Positions 35,880-48,010 of a stretch of DNA of 64,000 nt are shown in pieces. The stretch spans positions 1 through 64,000 of the forward strand of contig WNNJ02003206.1 in NCBI GenBank assembly GCA_012934845.2, in the 5' to 3' direction. Made by a program: the position numbers and the translations under genes. The notes under the pieces are model-generated. The model ran no database searches. It saw only the letters and a list, made by a program, of their open reading frames with translations, and was not told where the DNA came from. This stretch comes from Pomphorhynchus laevis. Lineage: Eukaryota; Acanthocephala; Palaeacanthocephala; Echinorhynchida; Pomphorhynchidae. How positions within the stretch are numbered: the stretch's first letter is position 1; each line of letters starts with the position of its first letter.

Positions 35880-36604
35880 GTTATCGTCATCATACATCTC
35901 CCTTTCGCGCTCCTTCTGCATAAAAGCATAATCAGATACTGGATGGACTGGGAGTGCTTCTCCACAATGTCCTTGATTTCGCGCTATTCAAGTTACTCCT
36001 TTAACTGGTCCTCCTTTAGCCAGAGTGTTATCTTTGTCCCACGGCCCAAACGTTCACTTGTAGTGCCCTGGCGCACCGTGAAGTTTCTGCCCGCACTCGA
36101 CTCCCAGATGTACTGCTCGTCGTCATTATGCTTGGACACGACCGAAATCTTGTCCGCAATCAAATATGCCGAGTAGAAGCATACTCCAAACGGTCCAATC
36201 ATGCCGATGTCGGCTCCACTCTGTAGGGCATCCATAATGACCCGCGTCCCACTGCGGGCAATCGTACCCAAATTGTTCACAATGTCGCCCTTCGTCATGC
36301 AAATGCTGGTGTCGATGATGTGCAGCTTCTTGTTGTTCTTGTCGGGAATGATATTGATGTCGAGCTCCTTGCAGGAGTCGAGTTTGGTAGGGTCGATCAG
36401 GGGTTCGTACTTTATTTTGTCTAAGACAACAGATCCATTTGAAATGAGTTCAAGCAGAAAGATTTCCTTGTTCGAGTAGAACGTGGTTATAATGATACTG
36501 ATTAACTGTGCAACTTCCGCCTGGAATGCGGAGGTCTGAGATACACCGTCATCCCGAACGATCTCATTCGGCACATAATTGTGTTGGATGTCTGCTGACG
36601 CCAT
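35880..36604 (-). pseudogene. HSP90 N-terminal domain retro-pseudogene
   Basis: An intronless minus-strand frame starting at ATG 36604 encodes 203 residues of the HSP90 ATPase domain: [62 protein letters not shown] and [14 protein letters not shown]. After TAA at 35993-35995 it continues as REIKDIVEKHSQ. HSP90 is a cytosolic chaperone of about 720 residues; only a quarter is here. Conserved nucleotide-site glycines are lost: DTGIGM has become DTSICM and FGVGFYS has become FGVCFYS; ELISNASDALDK reads [12 protein letters not shown]. Intronless structure, truncation and stops indicate an old processed copy. GC content near 50% makes it an island in AT-rich DNA. Confidence 0.88.
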
Positions 36605-37173
36605 TATACTAGAATCATGGTTTGCTGCTGTCTCCCATAGCGAAAACCCTCCATTATTTTTGCGATTATCGTATTTTCTCTTTAATTTTCAATTAGTCAT
36701 CTTTTAAATTTCACTATTTCATCTTAATATCTTTGATTACTTGCTTTTATTCCTGTCTTTTTATGTAAAGAAATTATTTTGCTGATCAGTTTTTATTGCT
36801 CGATTCTTATTGCTAAATTAACGTATTTTTAATATTTTTAAATAAAGAAGTTGATTTGACCACAACACCAAAAGTGTTCTATCGTTTGGGTATTGAAAAA
36901 TACAAGAAAATTTAAGACACCTTGATCATATTTTACAAATTATAAAGATGTTCGTTTCCTGCACATACAAATTATTAGTTTATTAAAAAATATAATTGTT
37001 CCATATCATCAATATATTATATAAAGTAGATGCAATCACATCTACAATCAAATCTACAGATAAACTGGATACTTTGTAAAAATATGTCTATTTAGTTTTA
37101 GCACCTGCTCATATACTATTTTGACAAACCGCTCCATCTACACTACACTATGGTATGACATGTATATATAATA
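36605..37173. other. AT-rich DNA
   Basis: No supported gene, RNA or repeat. Confidence 0.5.
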
Positions 37174-38306
37174 TTTCATGCATACCATATAATATAAAAT
37201 ATTAAATATTAAATAGTAAAATTTTAAGAATTGCAACAATTTGTAACGATATTGGCTTTCTTCAAAATCATTTAAATAATTTAATAGATACATATTTTAA
37301 ACTAGGTTACTATAAAAATACCATCAAGCTTGAAATAGTAAAATATATAAATCAACACAATAATATATAGAATAAATTTAAACTCTTAAGTGGCAAATTT
37401 TTATGGATGGATAATAAATAATATACTTTGTATATTATTTATTTTGTAAAATGAATATATATCTAATAAATACATATTTTAAACTAGGTTACTATAAAAA
37501 TACCATCAAGCTGGAAATAGTAAAATATATAAATCAACACAATAATATAAAGAATAAATTTAAATATTAAATTAACAACAATTAAAACTACTTTTAATTT
37601 GTATCGCAAAGATGACATATTTAAATTTACAAGAAACATATTTTTGCATGAGCATTCATGCATACCATATAATAAAAAAAAATACATTAAATAATGAAAT
37701 TTTAAGAATTGCAACAATATGTAATGATATTGACTTTCTTAAAAATCATTTAAATAATTTTATAGATACATATTTTAAACTAGGTTACTATAAAAATAAA
37801 ATCAAACAGAAAATAATAAAATATATCAATCAACACAATAATATTAAAAATACATTTAAAATCCTTATATTTTAATACTACTCATCGTCGTACACGTCAT
37901 GTATTTTATATATAACTATAAAATAAAATCAAACAGAAAATAATAAAATATTTAAATTAATAGAATATTATTAAAAATAAATTTAAATTATTAATTAAAC
38001 ATTTTTCTTGATGTATAATAAATAATATGCTTTGTATTTGAATAAGGTACGCTAACTAATCAATTTTCATCAGAGGAAATACGTCATTGACACGTTTTTG
38101 GCCCCGCATTTATGTTGGTTCGGGGAATAGGGCTAGAAACCTGATAACATAGCAGTTCCTACTGATGACCCTTATTTAGTCAATTCATAAAAATTTATTT
38201 TTTTATTTTGAAAAAATATATAAATTTATATCATATAAATTGTATAAAATCTTACATAATTATTTATTATTTATATAGCATAAAATACGTAGACTCAGTT
38301 AGCTGA
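37174..38306 (+). mobile_element. PLE1 fragment cluster D (3' end pieces)
   Basis: Three pieces of the PLE1 3' end lie in one orientation. 37178-37434 matches RT codons about 678-755 and the stop region; 37468-37566 repeats codons about 713-742; 37567-37875 covers codons about 645-745 (IFLHEHSCIPYN, LNNEILRIATICNDI). A diverged 3' module follows (38038-38180, helices P1 and P2 no longer pair), then the terminal motif TACGTAGACTCAGTTAGCTG at 38286-38305. All are pseudogenic. Confidence 0.85.
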
Positions 38307-40348
38307 TCTAATTGTAAAGTCTTCTGCTTTTCACTGTTTCGCAAAGCAAGTAAATCAAGTTCATTTGTTATTTTATTGAATGCCATTGCGTCGTTAAACC
38401 TTTTCTCTATGGAATAAATTTTGATTTCATCATAAATTATGGGGAATGAATAAATTGAATTCCCTACAATTGATTTTATTATCAATTGTAGGGAATGTCA
38501 AGACCTAATTTGATCATGTCAAACTGGTAACCACAAACAAACTAACGGTTTCTGAATGATCAATTAAAGAACGCTTCGCCATTTTTAATCATATATTAAA
38601 ATACAGATTGTCAGAAAGTTGACTTTAAATACAGCACGATTAATTCCGAGATCGAGGATATAAATTTCTAGAATATAAATTATTCTTGTAATTTATTTTA
38701 CGAACAAATTTTTCAGATAGTTGACTTTTTTAAGTTGACATTAAAACGACCAAATCAGCACATTTATGAATATCCTTGTTACTCTTATTTATCATTTTCA
38801 ATTGAAAAATAAATTTATTTTAATTTCCCAATCCATACAGCATTTGCTAGCGTTGCAGGCATACAAAGATATAAAGAATTCATGTTGTCTTTCTCACTAT
38901 ATGTTTATATGCACAATATGCTTACGATATTATCGCCTCTTTCTTTATTAGCTGCTCTTACTTATATGAGCAGCTTATGGTTTCACAGTCTTAAAACAGT
39001 AATACAAAATGCACCTAAAAATATACACATCGGTGTAGTAGTCTTTCTTGGCACTTATGTTAAATGCATGAGAGAAACCTGTTCACGCTACACCAGGCTT
39101 TTGCTAAATATCAGGTGCATTTGTTTTCACCAAAGAACTTAATGTATGCAAATGTAAATTATAATTCCTATCAAAAGATGCAAACATAGTGAGATGCAAA
39201 TTACATGTTTCATTTAGTGAATTTATAAATTTAAAAATTTATAAATTAGATACAAATAGAGCTATCCATTAGCTTTTAAAATGTGTAATAATTGGTTAAA
39301 TTTAAATTTATTATCAAAATTTATTTGAATTTATTATCCAAAAGAGTGTCAAATTTATTTGTTTAAATTAACATATTGAAATATTATTTGTAAATAATCC
39401 ATAATATTTCGAATTTTATTATTTTAGAATTAAGAGCAGATTTGACTAGTTAAGACTCATCGTAAAAGTTAAGTTGAAAAATAGCGTTAAATATTATAGC
39501 ATTAAAAAATGACGTTAATTAATATTATTATAATCTACGGCAATTATATTATACTTAGACTCAAATAAACAAGTTTAAAGAAGTTAATCAGTTCACAGAA
39601 AGAATTTGAAATTTATTTTTAGCAATAAAATTTTTCAAAATAAAAAATAAAGCTAATTATGCTAGAATTAAATTCGTGTGCCATGTATTCTGTATTTTAG
39701 ACATTATTATCCACACTAAAAAACAATAAAATATTTTTTTTCTCGTGTGGATAATTAATAATGTCTAATAAAACTAATGTTGTGTAAAACTTTTTTTTTA
39801 ATTTTGCAAACAATTGAATTTGGAATAGATGAGTTTGGAACAATTAAGTTTCAGTCAGAACCAATACCCAGTCAACCTAGAAATTGGAACAGTAGATTTT
39901 AAAACTGATGTAAAGTATGAAATTTAAAGCGATTTTAACATTACTTTTATTAAACCAAATTGATATTAATAGCTTGCTTATCAGCAAAATAATAGCTTGC
40001 TTATCAGCCGAAACAGATGTTCCAGCTTAAACAAAGTACATTCAAAGACTTTACCGCAATTGCAAACGTGTTAACGACGCAAATAAATGTTAGTCTCAAT
40101 CTAAACACTTAATGCATTTTTAAACGAAATTTTGATAAATTTAATTTATAATATTTATAATATTAATAACATTTATAATATTAATTTTTATTTACTAAAT
40201 GATGTTTACTAATTGATGCTTCATTTATTAAATTTTCAATGTGTCAATGAATTTATTCGTTCGCGTCAAAATGAAGTATTTTCAATACAAATTTAATATT
40301 TGAAATATTAATATTATTAATAATATTAATAATATTAATAATATTTAG
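38307..40348. other. AT-rich DNA with a perfect hairpin and one weak exon candidate
   Basis: 38459-38474 (ATTCCCTACAATTGAT) is perfectly complementary to 38481-38496 around a 6-nt loop. At 39805-39892 a coding-like stretch (FGIDEFGTIKFQSEPIPS then QPRNW) is open, but its acceptor is unclear, so I do not call it. Otherwise AT-rich and featureless. Confidence 0.55.
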
Positions 40349-40545
40349 TGTTTACTAAATATAATTTTTGGAAAAGAAACATTTGCTATCGAAAGCATTT
40401 AAAATTTAATTTAGAAGTCAAAGTTGTCAAGGAAAACGTATCAAACCTCAAATATTTCCTTAAGAAGCTTAAGTTATTAGTTTACGTTAAAAAGGATGAT
40501 GTCACAATCACACAGATCAGATATGCTAGCTTAAATCAAATTCGT
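40349..40545 (+). CDS. host exon (40.3-41.7 kb group, exon 1)
   Basis: Acceptor aatatttag (AG at 40347-40348) and a strong donor gtaagt at 40546. Two bases plus 65 open codons (FTKYNFWKRNICYRKHLKFN..., YFLKKLKLLVYVKKDD, end YASLNQIR), ending in phase 0. Rich in Lys and Leu, helical. It joins in phase to the exon at 41466. The product is not recognised; it may be part of a large structural or motor-type protein, but I have no motif to prove that. Confidence 0.65.
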
Positions 40546-40668
40546 GTAAGTAAAAATTTCACATTTCTAAATAATTTTAAATATTATTTTTTAAATTTAA
40601 TATTTAATTTAGTTAAAATTCAACTTAAACACTTTATATTTTTGTAAATTTAATTACAATCAGATTGG

Positions 40669-40763
40669 GCAGATTGATTTTGATAATTTTATTGAATTAG
40701 GCAGATTGATTTTGATAATTTTATTGAATTAGGCAGATTGATTTTGATAATTTTATTGAATTA
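40669..40763. repeat. 32-bp tandem repeat, three units
   Basis: Three nearly perfect copies of GCAGATTGATTTTGATAATT plus 12 more bases, starting at 40669, 40701 and 40733, in the intron after the previous exon. Confidence 0.95.
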
Positions 40764-40818
40764 TTTGCTCGTAATTAGATGTCGTCAATTTTCAATTGAT
40801 CAATTTATTTATCTATTC

Positions 40819-41095
40819 ATCACGACAGAGTTGTCTTATCAGTGCGGCCCTGTAGCTTCACAACTTCGACAGTACTTGATCATCAGTAAACCTCTGAAAG
40901 GAATATCCATTCAGGAAAGTATAAACCTGCATGATTTTTTACAACCTTCGTCGGGAAGCTTAACCCAGAATGCGCTTACAACAGACGCCTAGCCCCCAAT
41001 GGGGCGTTTCGACCTTAGTCTACTCATCACTACAGAGTTGTCTTATCAGTGTGGCCCTATAGCTTCACAATTTCGACAGTACTTGATCCTTAGTA
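40819..41095 (+). repeat. ~72-bp direct repeat flanking a GC-richer block
   Basis: 40819-40890 recurs at 41024-41095 (ACAGAGTTGTCTTATCAGTG..GGCCCT.TAGCTTCACAA). The block between contains CGCCTAGCCCCCAATGGGGC. The GC content is much higher than the intron around it, suggesting a small inserted element. A 40-codon frame (QCGPVASQLRQYLIIS) has no recognisable domain. Confidence 0.7.
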
Positions 41096-41465
41096 GACAT
41101 CTAACATTAAGTCGCTAAGTACACGCGATTTAAATTTATTAAAATTTATTAAATATATTTATTTAATAATAAATTTAATTAAATAAATTTATTTATTTAA
41201 TAATATTATTAATTATTAGGTTGTAAAATTATTTTAATTTCCTTTTGAGAAAGTACTTCCATCGAAGCGATTTGATATAGTGATAAATTATTCTAGAGGC
41301 AAACATTGCAAATCTGGTGGCACCATTAAATACATAAGCATTATAAGCACATCGTTATTTAATCTCCACAACATGATTATTTTTAAGTCGACTGTATATA
41401 TAATTATATTAATTGTATTATTGATGTTGCTAGTGTCTTTACATATATTTATATTAATCAAATAG

Positions 41466-41559
41466 GATGCACATGTTGAAATATTAAGATTAATAAGTGT
41501 GATGAGCATTTCAAAAGACAGGAAATTCATTAATGATCAAAGAACCGCTAAAGCAATCT
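41466..41559 (+). CDS. host exon (40.3-41.7 kb group, exon 2)
   Basis: Acceptor attaatcaaatag (AG at 41464-41465) and donor gtaagc at 41560. Thirty-one codons plus one base: DAHVEILRLISVMSISKDRK then FINDQRTAKAI. Starts in phase 0, matching the end of exon 1, and its leftover T joins TT of the next exon to give Phe. Confidence 0.7.
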
Positions 41560-41604
41560 GTAAGCTTAATTAAACGGACTATTATTTACATTTTACATTT
41601 TCAG

Positions 41605-41669
41605 TTCACTCCAACGTGTATCGGGCACAAATTCTGATAAAGCATATGCAGATACAAAATTCATCTAAT
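41605..41669 (+). CDS. host exon (40.3-41.7 kb group, exon 3)
   Basis: Acceptor ttttacattttcag (AG at 41603-41604) and perfect donor gtaagt at 41670. Two bases plus 21 codons: HSNVYRAQILIKHMQIQNSS then N, ending in phase 0. The intron before it is 45 nt. Good splice sites and phase agreement on the 5' side make this one of the firmer exons. Confidence 0.72.
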
Positions 41670-42045
41670 GTAAGTTGTTATCATATAAAACAAAATAAAG
41701 ATATTAAAATGTAGCTTTATTAAATTGAATTTATTGAACACAATAAGTTCGCATGTTTAATTTTTACCATAATATTGACCAATGTGCATCTGTCAACTTA
41801 ATAGCTGATCATATAATAATCCTATGATAAATATGATCATATTATAATAGTTTATAATAATATTATACTTTTATATATTCAAAATGAAGAGTTTATTATG
41901 CAATTTTTATATCTTCATAAAAATGATTGTCCATTAGGATGTCCATTTTGGTTTGTTCAATAGAATCAATTTATAAATTCCAATGAATTCATATTAGAGA
42001 GCTCATTAAACCTTAAAATGTTTTTCCGATGGTGAACATAAATAG

Positions 42046-42188
42046 AAAAAATCAAATACAAAAGTCTTGAGAAAAAGGATTATCCGGTGCAACCAAATAA
42101 ACCTGATTTTATTTATTTTGAAGACTTAGACAAACCGACAAGCAATTATTTTCTCGGAGGTTCATTTTTGAAAGGACTTTACATTTAA
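42046..42188 (+). CDS. candidate terminal exon
   Basis: After cataaatag (AG at 42044-42045), 46 codons are open to TAA at 42186-42188 (KYKSLEKKDYPVQPNKPDFI, YFEDLDKPTSNYFLGG, end FLKGLYI). The composition looks coding, but the required phase does not match the end of the exon at 41669, so an unseen exon or a different gene must be assumed. Product not recognised. Confidence 0.3.
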
Positions 42189-43477
42189 ACACATTATCCA
42201 AAGAGGGAAAAAATTTTTTGCAAAATACATGTTATCATCGACTCGGAATTCTTATATTAAAATAAAGTTCATGAAGTGCTACTCTCCATATAAGTGATCG
42301 TTTGCCGCATTTGAGTATCTCCATTTATTTTGGATATATGCTGGAATATGAAATATAGCCGTATCTAGAACTTAAGAACTTTTGCTTACTGATTTTTTGT
42401 GTTTTCGGTAACAATTAGACGTAAAAGCTTGTGAAAGAATAAGCAAATTTGCCCATAGTTGATGCTCTTATCTTTTCACTTTTTCGTTACAAATGTTGCT
42501 TGAAATTTCAGCAGGATGTAGGTAAAATGACTAAATTTGTATATGAGTTACAAATTTCTTAAACAATTACTAGGAGGTAAGGTTACCCAAACGACAAGTA
42601 GACCACCTCTTTGAAAATTTATCACTTAAGATTTCGAAAATTTTACCTTCAGCATGTTGTAATCGCAAAATTTTTAAAGTGAGCGCTTGTATCTTAACAA
42701 ATTATTTGACAATATAAGCAGACTATCTGTGTTACGAACTGCCTCTATGTTCAGGGTTTGTACTTTAAGTTGCCCACGGTAATATTTAAAGTAAAAGCTA
42801 AATAGTAGAAGGTTTGATGGGTCACAGTTTGATTCTAAAATTATGAAAAGGTGTAGAAATCTACCAAAAATATTCGGATTTACATTCAACTTTTGAAATA
42901 AAAGACTTCTATCAACTATCAACAATCGAATGCACATTTAGAATAATAAACAATTATAAAAATGCTGGAAAGTGATTAGAAAAGTGTTTGTTGACTCGAT
43001 TTCGTACAATTGATGTTGCATATGTTGTCGATTTGCCTCGTTTTACCAATTGTTCACGTGGTAAAAGCCATTAAGATGTAATGCTAATGTATTTGTCATT
43101 AGATACGTCAATAGCTTATAAGAGTGGATATTCAGTAAGAAAACCCATTTGAATGATTCGACAGAGAAACAATGATACCAATGATTATGAATGAATTCAT
43201 AGAATGAACTTAATGAATTCACAGAATCTGGTTATCTATTGTCTTTATAAAAAAATATTGACTATTATGCTAATTGACTGAAAACTCGAAACTTACAAGC
43301 AGGACATAATAATTAGAGATCTAAAAGCTAGCAAGATAACTAAGGATAATCTAGCATGCTCTACAATTTGAAACCAAATTAAATTCCAATTAAATCAAAA
43401 TTAGGTTGAAGTTTTAAGAACTGATCATTTAAGGAGTTTGTAGTGGATTTGTATACGCTTTGTCATCAATTTAGACT
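42189..43477. other. AT-rich intron or intergenic DNA
   Basis: No supported exon or repeat. Confidence 0.5.
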
Positions 43478-44430
43478 TTATAATAATAAAACTATATTTC
43501 ATAAGCATATGAGATTAATAGGACATGATATTAAAAACTGTAAATTGTAATTTTAGAACATATTATTGAAGAAAATAAGGCAATATTAAATCAAAAACTA
43601 TTAGTAAAAGAAGATTTTTGGATTAAAACGCTTAATTCCATGTACCCATTAGGATTAAATGACGTGGTACAAGGAATTGGCAGAAGTAGTATAATACATA
43701 ATAAACAACTATATTATAATAATCCGGTTAAACGCAAACCAAGAAGTCATGGTGATAAAAGGAATAGGAAAAATAGAGTTAAAAATATTAAAAAAGATAA
43801 GTATATAAATGAACAATTAGAAATATTAAAACAACTTTTAAGTGATAATAAGCTAAAAGATCTTTATGTAAATATAAGAAGTTTTTCTAAAGATATCATA
43901 TGTTCAATAAATCAAAAATTAATTAACGATTATGATAGGTTGAGTTGTATAATAGACAGTTATTGTAATACAAAATACTATTATCGTACAATAAATGTTA
44001 ATAATAACAATAAAAAATATACATTGACCATAAAATTCATTAATAAATGTATAGATAACATAAATATAGGTAGACTTTTAAATAATTCTAAAAGTAAAGA
44101 AATAATAGGATTATATTTAAATAGTTATAAGCTGTTACCGTCGTTAGGACGATAAATTTGTAATTATAATAAAGAATTGAAATCTATATGTAACGATAAT
44201 ATTAGAAACATAATAGAAACTTGATGCGATTGCAAAAGTCTTAATTTTGATAAAATAAATGAATATAAATGCACTCATAATCTAGAACTAATTGAAAACA
44301 ATGAATTAAGGAAAATGCTATCAAAAGGGTATAAATATAGATTAAATAATAATAACAACAATAGAAATAAAATTTACAATTTGTTGTATAATGACTTAAA
44401 TTCGTACTTTCGCTGATTAGTAGCGAAACT
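43478..44430 (+). mobile_element. PLE1 fragment E (5' coding part)
   Basis: Matches copy B from the GIY-YIG-like remnant (TIFHKHMRLIGHDIKNC, near 43490-43550) through RT-protein residue about 265. From ATG 43640 the frame MYPLGLNDVVQGIGRSS is open for 171 codons, then hits TAA where copy B has AAA (CGA AAA). A further in-frame stop occurs at the Cys/His region. A short deletion removes the segment near residue 163. The RT core is absent. It supports the existence of coding sequence upstream of MYPLGLND in the ancestral element. Confidence 0.85.
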
Positions 44431-45129
44431 TAAAATAAATACGAAATAATTATTTAGAAAGATTATAAAAGAAAATTAAAATTAAATAATTTAAATTAAA
44501 TGATTAAAATTAAATGATTAAAATATTATTAAATGAAAAATAAATGATAACTTTAATTTTGATTCATTTAATTAAATGATTAAATTAAATGGTTAAAATT
44601 TAAAGATTAAATTTGGCAGGACTTTTAAAATTAAAAGATTAAAATTAAAGATTTGGCAGAACAAATCTTTGGTAGTCCAAATTAATTTAAATCTTTATTT
44701 GACGAATTAGTCTAGCCACGTATTGAATACGGTATTCAAACATTGTTTATTATGATCAAAGGTGAACTCGAGGATTTGGAGAGGATTCTTCTGAGAGGTA
44801 GCAAATTATGCCTGCAATTATACTGAAAGAATTACATGGACAGTTTGTCAATTCTTAATTTACAGAGTATCCGCGCTAAACTACTTTTATAAGATATAGT
44901 TGTAATTTGGCATATGGTCAGAAACCACGATGGTACCTTTATAAATACATTACTCTAAATGACAGATAGTCTCAGGGATCATTTCATTGAACTAAAAACA
45001 TTATCACATGATAATTGCTCGATGTTTACCAGACTTTTACACAGATCAATCAAATCATGAAATTGTCTTCCAGACCAAGTAGTGAGATCCGATTTGAAGC
45101 TATTAAAGTTCGCAATTCATGATTTCAAA
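44431..45129. other. AT-rich DNA with low-complexity AATTAAATGATTAAA repeats
   Basis: 44450-44650 consists of degenerate ATTAAATGATTAAA units. The rest has no supported feature. Confidence 0.55.
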
Positions 45130-46080
45130 GAAGCAATCAGATTAAAAGGAAAGATCAAATTAATATGTATAGATAGTATTGTTAAGTATTGATATTGTTA
45201 TAATACCAACTATTGATAAAGCTAGTCATAACAACTGATGTTGCTATTATATTATGTTGCTATTATGTTGCTATCATATTTTTTAATTTATTTAAATCAT
45301 TTATTAATAGCAACAGCTTAAATAAAGATAAACATTTGGAAAGACTATATATTTGATAAAATTAAAAATAAAATGAAAATAACAAACAATTATAAAAGGA
45401 AAGATCAAATTAATAAAGATATGTATACAGAACTTACTAAATTAAAGTATAACTATATAATAACAACTATTGATAAAGCTAGTAATAACTTTCTTCATAT
45501 GCAAAAAGCTATTTTATGATATGATGATGAAAGAAGTTAATTATAATGATTTTAATGTAAATCCAACATATGAACGTAGTGATTTAAATTTAGAAACAAT
45601 TATTACAAGTCACTGTTTAATATTAAATTGAAAGGGTATAAAGGTTGAATCAGATAATAAAGCTATATCAATATTATATTGTAATCCAAAATTAGATATA
45701 AATCCAATAACACATAGGTTCATATGTAGTACGTTTAAATGTACATTAAAACCACTTTCTGTTTATACCGACAAAAATAAAATTTACAATTCGTTATATA
45801 ATGACTTAAATGCTTACTTTGCTAAGCTGATTAATAGTGAAACTTAAATGCATAATGATAAACATTTGGAAAGATTATATATTTGATAAAATTAAAAATA
45901 AAATGAAAATAACAATCAATTATAAAAGGAAAGATAAAATTAATAAAGATATGTATAAAGAACTTACTAAATTAAAGGATAACTATATAATAACAACTAT
46001 TGATAAAGCTGGTAATAACTTTGTCTTCATACGCAAAAAGCTTTATTATGATATACTGATAAAAGAGGTAATAATTTCTA
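45130..46080 (+). mobile_element. PLE1 fragment cluster F, scrambled order
   Basis: 45328-45768 matches residues about 280-423 of the RT protein. It is followed directly by 45768-46078, matching residues about 246-345, so an earlier part of the protein comes after a later part. Another short piece lies at 45140-45225. Frames are broken (for example CTTTCTTCATATG against CTTTGTCTTCATATG). The second piece runs into a minisatellite at 46080. Confidence 0.85.
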
Positions 46081-46084
46081 CAAT

Positions 46085-46560
46085 TTTGAAACTTGTCTAA
46101 ATTTCTCCTTATTTCTACAATTTTATTAATTATTTCGATTACCCCTGATTTCTATAATTTTGACAATTTTCTCGATTGTCCTCTGATTATTACAATTTTG
46201 TTAATTGTCTCGATTACCCCTGATTTCTACAATTTTGCCAATAGTCTCGATTACCCCTCTGATTTCTACAATTTTATCAATTGTCTCGATTACCCCTGAT
46301 TTCTACAATTTTATAAATTATCTCGATTACCCTCTGATTTCTACAATTTTGCCAATAGTCTCGATTACCCCTCTGGTTTCTACAATTTTGTTAATTGTCT
46401 CGATTTCTCGTGATTTCTACAATTTTGTCAATTGTCTCGATTACCCCTCTGATTTCTACAATTTTGTCAATTGTCTCGATTACCCCTGATTTTTATAATT
46501 TTGTCAATTGTCTCGATTTCTCGTGATTTAGTCTGATTACAATTCAATTGTCTGATTACC
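46085..46560. repeat. ~38-bp minisatellite
   Basis: About 12 units of CTGATTTCTACAATTTTGTC then AATTGTCTCGATTACCCCT with small length variants. Open frames through it are repeat peptides without other support. Confidence 0.92.
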
Positions 46561-47019
46561 CCTGTCTAGTTTCACAATTGTATCCATTGTCCTAATATTA
46601 AGGATCAAGAGCATTTCAAAGATATAATTTCATGTAAAATAACCAATTAATTAAATTATGTTTAGTTAAAATTCGGTTGATATTTTAATATTAATTTATG
46701 CTAGACAAAATTTATTAATTTTATAATAATTTTATTATTAATAAAGCTTTAGATTACATTTACACTTTGTCCATTAATAACGTACAACAGGTATATTAAT
46801 TTGCACATTTCGCATCGGTACTGTTGTGCTGATTGCTAAATTTCATTTTTGGTCTTGTAAGAAGGGCAATACAAGTTATAATTTTCTTTAAAGTTATGTT
46901 ACATAATAGTTTGCGACTCTGTCGATAAAAATCAAATTATGTTTTTATTCTTCTGTCAATTCCTCCATGCTATTCTATAAGTAGTTTTTTTAGTTAGATA
47001 ACATCCCGCTGTTGCTTAG
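46561..47019. other. AT-rich intron
   Basis: No feature seen before the acceptor at 47018-47019. Confidence 0.5.
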
Positions 47020-47148
47020 ACAAGCACAGCATAATTCAGATAAAATATTGGAGCATCTGAAATTTGTAATTTCTCATGTTGTCATGGCTTACTGTAATCT
47101 ATTTGACACGTGGCCGAAAAGCAGCAATCAGCTTATATACCAAGTAAA
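47020..47148 (+). CDS. host exon (47 kb pair, exon 1)
   Basis: Acceptor cgctgttgcttag and donor gtaagt at 47149 (a weaker gtaaag lies five bases upstream). One base plus 42 codons plus two bases: QAQHNSDKILEHLKFVISHV, MAYCNLFDTWPKSSNQLIYQ then V. The leftover AA joins T of the next exon to give Asn. It needs two carried-in bases, which the exon at 41669 does not supply, so at least one exon between them is not seen. Confidence 0.68.
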
Positions 47149-47193
47149 GTAAGTAATCAAAAATAACTAAACGAAGTTATCGATTCTTTTTAG

Positions 47194-47368
47194 TGACCAC
47201 AATGATCAGAACGATAATGACAATGATATTGATAGAGCACTTTCCCCTCTTAAAACACGTAATAGATGTGATCTGACTCACCAACAGACAATTTTTGCAT
47301 TGTCAAATTGCAAATCCAATGCAATTGTTTACGATGAATTTCTAAATCCGAAATTAGACAATTTGAAG
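47194..47368 (+). CDS. host exon (47 kb pair, exon 2)
   Basis: Acceptor cgattctttttag and donor gtaacg at 47369. One base plus 58 codons: DHNDQNDNDNDIDRALSPLK, TRNRCDLTHQQTIFALSN, end VYDEFLNPKLDNLK. An acidic Asp/Asn tract opens the exon. The 45-nt intron before it and the phase match make the pair convincing. Product not recognised. Confidence 0.72.
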
Positions 47369-47584
47369 GTAACGTATAATTTAAAAGTAATTTTAAAGAA
47401 ATTACTAAGATTAAAACTAAGATCCTTTTGATTCAATCACATCTGAATTTGAGGCAAAATAATTTTAAAATTCAAAATAATATTAACTAAAATTTTTTGT
47501 TGATATTAAATACATATTTATATATTTTTCGTTCTACGATAATTTTATAAAATTAAATAGATTTTAGATCATGTAAATCTCTTA

Positions 47585-48010
47585 TCCCCTCCCTTCTTTT
47601 CCCACGTATTGATTACTGTCTTAGCCTTCTCGTTTTCTCTTCAAAGTCATCCCTTAAACCTCTTCAGCGCCTCATTAACACTGCGGTGCGCATCCTTTTT
47701 CGACTTCGTAAATTCGATCATATCTCTTCCTATTTATCAAAACTTGGATGGCTAAGTATTGAACATCGCGTTCGTTTTCGTCTGCTTTGCCTGACTTATC
47801 GCCTTCTCCATTGTAATTCTCCTTCTTATCTATATCTGCCAATTCTAAGTGAATCTCGCTATCTTTCTACTCACTTACGTTCCTGTGCTTCTCTTCTGCT
47901 ACACGTACCTCTTCACTAAACCAACTTCGGCCGTCGATCCCTACATATCGCTGCTCCTCTCCTTTGAAATTCCTTACCTAATCATCTGCGATCATCATCC
48001 TCACATGTTT
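47585..48010 (+). mobile_element. 3' coding fragment of a CR1/L2-like non-LTR retroelement
   Basis: One frame reads RIDYCLSLLVFSS, LKPLQRLINTAVRILFRLRK, FDHISSYLSKLGWLSIEHRV, RFRLLCLTYRLLHCNSPSYL. This is the C-terminal RT-thumb region typical of CR1/L2/Rex-type elements (RIDYCNSLL..LQR+QN.AAR+...HI...L..L.WL.+..R+.+K...+.+K.L...P.YL). After a stop near 47917 the end (SIPTYRCSSPLKFL) continues in another frame. No endonuclease or RT core is attached, so it is a 5'-truncated dead copy. Confidence 0.72.

Noticed and set aside
35943-36479. Plus-strand frames over the HSP90 pseudogene
   Set aside because: Shadows of the recognisable minus-strand HSP90 sequence.
46093-46489. Repeat protein frames (STILPIVSITP)
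   Set aside because: Translation of a ~38-bp minisatellite.
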